Positions 59,794-64,000 of a stretch of DNA of 64,000 bases are shown piece by piece. The notes beneath the pieces were generated by a model. The model had not been told where the DNA came from. It worked only from the letters and a program-made list of their open reading frames with translations, and did no database searches. Where the stretch lies: positions 40,485 through 104,484 of the forward strand of contig UQCR01000009.1 in assembly GCA_900539655.1 (NCBI GenBank), read 5' to 3'. This stretch comes from an uncultured Robinsoniella sp. Its GTDB lineage: Bacteria > Bacillota > Clostridia > Lachnospirales > Lachnospiraceae. The translations under genes were made by a program, and so were the position numbers. Every line of letters starts with the position of its first letter. Position 1 is the first letter of the stretch.

Positions 59794-61665
59794 CTATGCT
59801 TCGATGTAGATTGCATCAAATGCGCAGTTATCCTTGCAGGCACCGCACTTAATGCAAAGGTCATTGTTGATCGTATATGCTTCTTTTAACTTTCCGGTAA
59901 TAGCTGCTACAGGGCAGAACTTTGCACACTTGCTGCATCCTTTACAGAATTCCGGATTAATGTGATAGGATCGCAATGCCTCACAGGTCTTAGATGCACA
60001 CTTCTTATCAACAATATGCTCTACATATTCATCACGGAAAGTTTTCAGGGTACTTAAAACAGGCAGAGGAGCACTCTTGCCAAGTCCGCAAAGAGCCATA
60101 CTCTTAACCATCTCAGCCAGTTCTTCCAGCTGATCCAGATCCTCCAGTTTTCCGTCACCGGCTACGATTCTCTCCAGAATCTCCAACATCCGTTTTGTTC
60201 CCTCACGGCATGGTACACATTTACCGCAGGATTCTCTCTGGGTAAAACTCATGAAGAAACGGGCTACTTCTACCATACAGGTATGTTCGTCCATAACAAC
60301 CAGTCCGCCGGAACCTACAATTGCCCCAAACTTCTTAACAGAATCAAAATCCAGTCCCACATCCAGATGCTCTTCTGTGAGGCATCCTCCAGACGGTCCA
60401 CCGATCTGAACAGCTTTAAATTCTCCTCCGTTCTTCACACCGCCGCCGATATCATAAATAATCTCACGCAGGGTAGTTCCCATTGGAACTTCTATCAATC
60501 CAGTATTTTCAATGGCTCCTGTTATGGAAAAGGTCTTGGTTCCCGGGCTTCCTTCCGATCCGATCGTGCGAAGCCAATCGCCGCCTTTTAATATAATCTT
60601 GGGTACATTGGCAAAAGTTTCTACGTTGTTTAGTACTGTTGGTTTTTCCCACAGTCCCTTTTCAACCGTTCTTGGCGGTTTTACACGGGGCATTCCCCGG
60701 TTCCCTTCAATGGAAGCCGTCAGCGCGCTTCCCTCACCGCATACAAACGCACCTGCACCACGGTTAATGTGAAGGTGGAAACTGAAATCACTTCCCATAA
60801 TGTTATCACCCAACAGATGATAATCTTCCGCCTGGCGGATCGCCATGCGAAGCCTTGCAACGGATAAAGGATATTCCGCCCTTACATAAATATAGCCTTC
60901 GTGGGATTCCACCGCATAGGCTGCAATAATCATACCTTCTATTAATTTAAAAGGATCACCTTCCATAACGCTTCCATCCATAAAAGCACCGGGATCACCT
61001 TCATCACCGTTACAAACTATATAGCGGACTTTTTCTTTCTGACGCGCAACCTGCTTCCACTTTCTTCCCGCCGGGAAACCGCCGCCGCCTCGTCCCCGAA
61101 GCCCTGATTTATCAACTTCTTCCACTACCTCTTCCGGTTTCATGTCAAAAATTGCTTTTGCAAGGGCATTAAACCCGCCGGATGCTATGTATTCGTCAAT
61201 AGATTCCGCATCTATATTTCCACAGTTTTCAAGCACAATCCTTGTCTGCTTTGAAATAAACGGGATATCCTTTGGATGGGCAAATATTTTGTCCTTTTTA
61301 TGATAAAACAGACGTTCTACCGGCTCACCATTCATAATGGTACGGTCGAATATTTCCTTACAATCCTCTAACTGTACCTTCACATACTGAAAATTGTATG
61401 GTTCGATTTTCATTAAAGGCCCCAATTCACAGATACCCTGACATCCGCTCTTCACTACTCCAATATGAGGGATTTCTCTTTGCATCTCTACTACAACGCC
61501 TTCCAGATCGCCGCAAAGCTCTTTCATACGTTCGTATATTTTTTCAGAACCGGTTGCGATGCAGCCGGTGCCGGAACAGACCAGAATCCTGCAGGAATAA
61601 GATTTAATCACTTCTTTGGAATCTTTTCTATGTTTTTCTAATGTTTTTTTGCTATCAATGATCAT
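59794..61665 (-). CDS. hydB: NuoF-like diaphorase subunit HydB
   Basis: NADH/FMN subunit of the bifurcating hydrogenase, 623 residues. N-terminal thioredoxin-like [2Fe-2S] domain (CSGTGCIATGSEKIYER, CQGICELGP), then the NuoF core: GRGGGGFPAGRKWKQVA near 190 (NADH), NGDEGDPGAFMD near 218 (FMN), SLBB domain, and the [4Fe-4S] site ESCGKCVPCREGTKRML near 480. The C-terminus carries two ferredoxin clusters (CKGCSKCAKFCPVAAI and CIKCGACKDNCAFDAI). It overlaps hydC by 4 bases. Confidence 0.95.
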   Translation of the reverse strand: MIIDSKKTLEKHRKDSKEVIKSYSCRILVCSGTGCIATGSEKIYERMKELCGDLEGVVVEMQREIPHIGVVKSGCQGICELGPLMKIEPYNFQYVKVQLEDCKEIFDRTIMNGEPVERLFYHKKDKIFAHPKDIPFISKQTRIVLENCGNIDAESIDEYIASGGFNALAKAIFDMKPEEVVEEVDKSGLRGRGGGGFPAGRKWKQVARQKEKVRYIVCNGDEGDPGAFMDGSVMEGDPFKLIEGMIIAAYAVESHEGYIYVRAEYPLSVARLRMAIRQAEDYHLLGDNIMGSDFSFHLHINRGAGAFVCGEGSALTASIEGNRGMPRVKPPRTVEKGLWEKPTVLNNVETFANVPKIILKGGDWLRTIGSEGSPGTKTFSITGAIENTGLIEVPMGTTLREIIYDIGGGVKNGGEFKAVQIGGPSGGCLTEEHLDVGLDFDSVKKFGAIVGSGGLVVMDEHTCMVEVARFFMSFTQRESCGKCVPCREGTKRMLEILERIVAGDGKLEDLDQLEELAEMVKSMALCGLGKSAPLPVLSTLKTFRDEYVEHIVDKKCASKTCEALRSYHINPEFCKGCSKCAKFCPVAAITGKLKEAYTINNDLCIKCGACKDNCAFDAIYIEA

Positions 61666-62141
61666 ACGCCTGCACCTCTCAATTCCGCAACTAATTCCAA
61701 TGCTTTCTCCGGTGACATAGTGGGATGTACTTCATTATTAACAGTCAGCGTAGGTGCCAGTCCGCATGCTCCAAGGCAGGATACCGTTTCTACGGTAAAA
61801 AGCATATCGTCGGTTGTATGCTTTTTCTGACTAAGTCCCAGTTCTTTAAAAAGTGCTTCTAATATGGGTGCTGATTTTCGCACATGACATGCTGTACCAT
61901 CACATACTTTGATGACATACTTTCCTTTTGGCTCAAATGAAAAATTCTCATAAAAGGTAGCAACACTATAGGCTTTTGCCTCTTTTACTCCTATTTCCTT
62001 TGCCACATACGTAAGCAGTTCGCCCGGCAGATATCTGTATTCACCCTGAATATCCTGCATAATCGGAATTAACGAACTGGCTTTTTTGCCATAATGTGCG
62101 ATGATTTCGTCTGTTTTTTGGTAAAATGACTGATCAAGCAT
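61662..62141 (-). CDS. hydC: NuoE-like subunit HydC
   Basis: [2Fe-2S] thioredoxin-like subunit of the bifurcating hydrogenase. The ATG at 62141 (MLDQSFYQKTDEIIAHYG) follows AAGGAGG by seven bases; 159 residues. The cluster ligands are visible in VCDGTACHVRKSAPILEA near 88 and VSCLGACGLAPTLTVN near 125 (Cx4C and Cx3C). First gene of the hydrogenase operon, behind a sigma-A type promoter and a palindromic operator-like site. Confidence 0.95.
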   Translation of the reverse strand: MLDQSFYQKTDEIIAHYGKKASSLIPIMQDIQGEYRYLPGELLTYVAKEIGVKEAKAYSVATFYENFSFEPKGKYVIKVCDGTACHVRKSAPILEALFKELGLSQKKHTTDDMLFTVETVSCLGACGLAPTLTVNNEVHPTMSPEKALELVAELRGAGV

Positions 62142-62202
62142 CCGCAATCCTCCTTTTTCCTCTAAAATGTCCTTATATATCTTGTCCATATATATTGATC
62201 AT

Positions 62203-62231
62203 ATTATACCTTATATCATTAAATTGCACAA
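62203..62231 (-). promoter_or_regulatory. Promoter of the hydrogenase operon
   Basis: Minus strand TTGTGC, 17 bases, TATAAT, about 60 bases before the hydC start codon. Confidence 0.6.
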
Positions 62232-62243
62232 TACTAATTCCAA

Positions 62244-62261
62244 AAGTTATTAAATTAACTT
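62244..62261 (-). promoter_or_regulatory. Rex-like palindrome upstream of the hydC promoter
   Basis: Palindromic AAGTTATTAAATTAACTT, core GTTATT..AATTAAC; 9 of 14 specified positions of a clostridial Rex site. It lies 13 bases upstream of the -35 and resembles the site at 58024. Confidence 0.35.
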
Positions 62262-62282
62262 AGTATCCTGTTTAAAATGTAC

Positions 62283-62322
62283 AAAAAAAGAACAGCTGAT
62301 TTTTGCGGGAAATCAGCTGTTC
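62283..62322 (-). terminator. Terminator hairpin between riboswitch transcript and hydC promoter
   Basis: Minus strand GAACAGCTGATTT / AAATCAGCTGTTC, loop CCCGCAA, followed by TTTTTTT. It would end any transcript coming from the cobalamin riboswitch. Confidence 0.85.
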
Positions 62323-62326
62323 TTCT

Positions 62327-62360
62327 GCTTTATACAGGTTTGCGGGAACCTGTATAAAGC
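62327..62360 (-). other. Second hairpin with CCCGCA loop
   Basis: Fourteen-base stem GCTTTATACAGGTT / AACCTGTATAAAGC with loop CCCGCA (minus strand), 4 bases upstream of the terminator hairpin, which has a matching loop. Confidence 0.7.
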
Positions 62361-62660
62361 GTTTTGGTCATGACACTTTTTCTCCCAGAATCTTTGCGGA
62401 GGTCATCTAAGAGATGTTATGAATACAACGGTCATGAAGGAGGTATTTTGTGAATTTATATATGCTTTGAGATTCATCGCAATCTGCGTGTTTATGAAAC
62501 CTTTACCGGGTTAAATAAACTAGGCTCTCATCAGTTTCTACAATAAAATATGCCTGCTCACCCTAAGCCGACACCTGATACAGATTCATGTATTACAATT
62601 ATATTATGTATATACATAAAACTGGCTGGATGTTTCGCTCTTCACGGAAGCGCATCTCAT
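62361..62660. other. Intergenic stretch without supported genes
   Basis: About 300 bases between the riboswitch and the twin hairpins. Only tiny open frames on either strand; no gene supported. GGTCAT recurs three times on the plus strand (62366, 62400, 62430). It is probably transcribed as part of the riboswitch RNA. Confidence 0.4.
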
Positions 62661-62846
62661 ACATTAAGCAGGTTTCCTGACTTACAGATCATCGTTCGCC
62701 TTCTCCTTCTCACACAATGGGTTATGCAATGGATTATGAAGGTTCACTCCCTGAATACAGTGACCGGATCGCTTAGGATTCTCACCTAATTCCCTCTTCT
62801 AAAATTAATACCCTTCGTCCTGATATTAACCTTAGCACTTAATATA
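62661..62846 (-). ncRNA. Cobalamin riboswitch (aptamer), no gene directly downstream
   Basis: Minus strand reads in order: P1 ATTAAG; GGGAATTAGGTGAGAATCC (conserved GGGAA..GGTG.GAA.UCC); GGTCACTG (CACUG core); GGGAGTGAACC; GAAGGCGAA; and the B12 box AAGTCAGGAAACCTGC at 62682-62668, closed by CTTAAT pairing with P1. This is a complete adenosyl/aquo-cobalamin aptamer. It points toward hydC, but 300 non-coding bases and a strong terminator intervene. Confidence 0.9.
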
Positions 62847-63041
62847 GCAATATTAAATTACACAACTATATTATAAGCATGTATCAAGGATTTGTCAATT
62901 ATAATTTTAATAATTTCTTTCTTTTTTGTAATTTTTTTATATTATCTATTATTTTTTACAAAAAACAATAATTTGTTCCAGCTGTATCATACAAATTAAT
63001 TTATAATATAGCCAGAACGTGTTTGAAAAGGAGGAAATTAT

Positions 63042-64000
63042 ATGATTACTGACATATTAAAAAAAGTATCTGCCGAGAATCTTACCAAAGAAGATGCTAT
63101 TGCCCTGCTTAAAACGAAAAACGGAAGCAGGGAATTCTACGATTTATTAGCACTTGCAAATGAAATGACCCGTACCGAGTATGATAATAAAGCTTACATT
63201 TTTTCTCAGATCGGTCTGAATGCCCAGCCCTGTCCCATGAACTGTAAATTCTGTTCTATGGCGGAAAGCAACTATGTAATGGATGGTACATTTCTGAAAA
63301 CGATGGATGATATTGAGGATATTTTAGAGACTGTCCGCCAACTGGTGGCTGCCGGAACCCATGATCTGTTTTTAATGACAACTGCCCACTATGACTTTGA
63401 AGAATTCCTGAATATTTCCACGGAAGTAAAAAAAATACTGCCGGACCATGTCCGCTTTGTGGCAAATATCGGTGATTTTGATGAAGACAAGGCTGCCCGC
63501 CTGAAAGAAACGGGATTTACCGGCGTCTACCACATCCGCCGTCTGGGAGAAGGTATTGACACAGACATATTGCCGGAGCGCCGTATCCGGACACTGGATG
63601 TCATTAAAAAAACCGGTCTGGAGCTCTACTACTGCGTAGAACCAATTGGACCGGAACATACTTACGAAGAAATTGCAGATGAGATGCTCCGTGCCAGAGA
63701 CTACGGTGTGGAAGCAATGGCTGTTATGAGAAGAACTCCGGTTCCGGGAACACCACTGGCTGACAAAGGACGGATTTCATCCATTGAACTTGCTAAAATT
63801 GCAGCCGTGGCAAGGCTTGTAACGAAACCCTCCCGTTCCATGAATGCCCATGAGGTAACGCCGCTGACCCTGTCAGGGGGAGTTAACCAGCTTTATGCAG
63901 AGCTGGGTGCAAATCCCAGGGATCTGGTACAGGATACTGCAGTCAACCGTGGCTACGGCGTTCTTGCCGCCCGGGGTCTGCCGCTGGGTGAGCGAATGCC
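63042..64000 (+). CDS. BioB/HydE-like radical SAM protein (partial)
   Basis: Radical SAM enzyme cut by the right edge after about 319 codons. AAAAGGAGG precedes the ATG. The [4Fe-4S] motif is CPMNCKFCSM near residue 67 (CxxxCxxC), in a biotin-synthase-like TIM barrel: HDLFLMTTAHYDFEEFL near 110, VRFVANIGDFDE near 138, VYHIRRLGEG near 160 and YYCVEPIGPEHTYEE near 195. It is neither a typical BioB (CxxDCxYC) nor HydE. Divergent from the riboswitch transcript; whether it serves hydrogenase maturation or cofactor synthesis is unknown. Confidence 0.8.
   Translation, partial: MITDILKKVSAENLTKEDAIALLKTKNGSREFYDLLALANEMTRTEYDNKAYIFSQIGLNAQPCPMNCKFCSMAESNYVMDGTFLKTMDDIEDILETVRQLVAAGTHDLFLMTTAHYDFEEFLNISTEVKKILPDHVRFVANIGDFDEDKAARLKETGFTGVYHIRRLGEGIDTDILPERRIRTLDVIKKTGLELYYCVEPIGPEHTYEEIADEMLRARDYGVEAMAVMRRTPVPGTPLADKGRISSIELAKIAAVARLVTKPSRSMNAHEVTPLTLSGGVNQLYAELGANPRDLVQDTAVNRGYGVLAARGLPLGERM

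Noticed and set aside
62283..62360. Twin hairpins as an ANTAR-regulated antiterminator site
   Set aside because: ANTAR loops need A at position 1 and G at position 4; the loop CCCGCA has only the G, and no ANTAR protein is in the window.
62434..62514. Plus-strand 26-residue hydrophobic peptide (MKEVFCEFIYALRFIAICVF..)
   Set aside because: No good ribosome site and no context; may be a chance frame in the riboswitch-to-hydC gap.
62527..62534. CTGATGAG on the minus strand, a hammerhead ribozyme core motif
   Set aside because: No GAAA at the right place, and the three stems of a hammerhead cannot be drawn.
62550..62789. Plus-strand frame of 79 codons
   Set aside because: It runs antisense through the cobalamin riboswitch, whose conserved RNA motifs explain the sequence.
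63013..63029. AACGTGTTTGAAAAGG before the radical SAM gene as another copy of the palindromic family
   Set aside because: Only one short end resembles the family and no inverted partner is present; it overlaps a normal ribosome site.
1..64000. CRISPR arrays, tRNA or rRNA genes, prophage genes
   Set aside because: No regularly spaced direct repeats with spacers, no tRNA cloverleaf and no phage structural genes were seen on reading both strands; a covariance scan would settle the RNA genes.

Overview
The window looks like a chromosomal segment of an anaerobic, endospore-forming Firmicute of the class Clostridia, most likely a Lachnospiraceae gut commensal. The evidence is spoIVA, an alpha/beta-type SASP, a GerW-like protein and a YlbJ-like protein (sporulation); [FeFe]-hydrogenase genes of the HydABC type (fermentative hydrogen metabolism); short-form HisG with HisZ; low-to-moderate GC; and strong AGGAGG ribosome sites. 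No rRNA or tRNA gene and no prophage was seen. Almost all genes lie on the minus strand and read as housekeeping chromosome. The only clear mobile gene is one IS91-type transposase.

Layout. 1-3.9 kb: histidine operon hisZ-hisG-hisD-hisB (hisB runs off the left edge). 4-14.5 kb: recU, two pseudouridine synthases, a YgiQ-type radical SAM protein, a HAD phosphatase, an RsmF-like rRNA methyltransferase, a small alarmone synthetase, an M23 peptidase and a YlbJ-like membrane protein. 14.5-16.2 kb: rsmD-coaD-coiled-coil protein. 16.5-25.5 kb: phosphate island with a Na/Pi symporter, the PhoB/PhoR pair, pstSCAB and phoU; a PhoP/PhoB-type box precedes pstS. 25.5-31.8 kb: methylglyoxal synthase-like gene, SASP, an Ala/Lys-rich protein, recG, a FakA-like kinase, an Asp23 protein and rpmB behind a structured leader. 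32-38 kb: gerW cluster, a polyphosphate:AMP phosphotransferase, a Nudix gene and a PBP/FtsW pair. 39-45 kb: U32 peptidase, zapA, ruvAB, a Gx transporter and a NusG-II protein. 45.2-48.8 kb: cobalamin nucleotide-loop operon cobT-cobU-cobS-cobU-like-cobC. 48.86-50.4 kb: IS91-type element. 50.5-54.3 kb: two cell-wall hydrolases with wall-binding repeats, and spoIVA. 54.4-62.1 kb: hydrogenase operon. 62.2-63 kb: intergenic RNA region. From 63.0 kb: a radical SAM gene cut by the right edge.

The most interesting region is 54.4-62.9 kb. A classical hydC-hydB-hydA bifurcating-hydrogenase module is followed by a second module: a GltD/NfnB-like flavoprotein carrying a NuoF-type Fe-S segment at its N-terminus, translationally coupled to a second complete [FeFe]-hydrogenase. 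Both modules are preceded by similar palindromes resembling Rex operators. Upstream of the operon, on the same strand, lies a full cobalamin riboswitch with no gene directly behind it; its transcript runs into two tandem hairpins with near-identical CCCGCA loops, the second a terminator.

The intergenic DNA also carries several palindromic repeat families: GAGCGTGTTT-ended elements (some abutting or supplying stop codons), a 136-bp element with inverted ends between zapA and ruvB, and short tandem repeats. Calls rest on reading the translated sequence and recalled family motifs; no database search was run.
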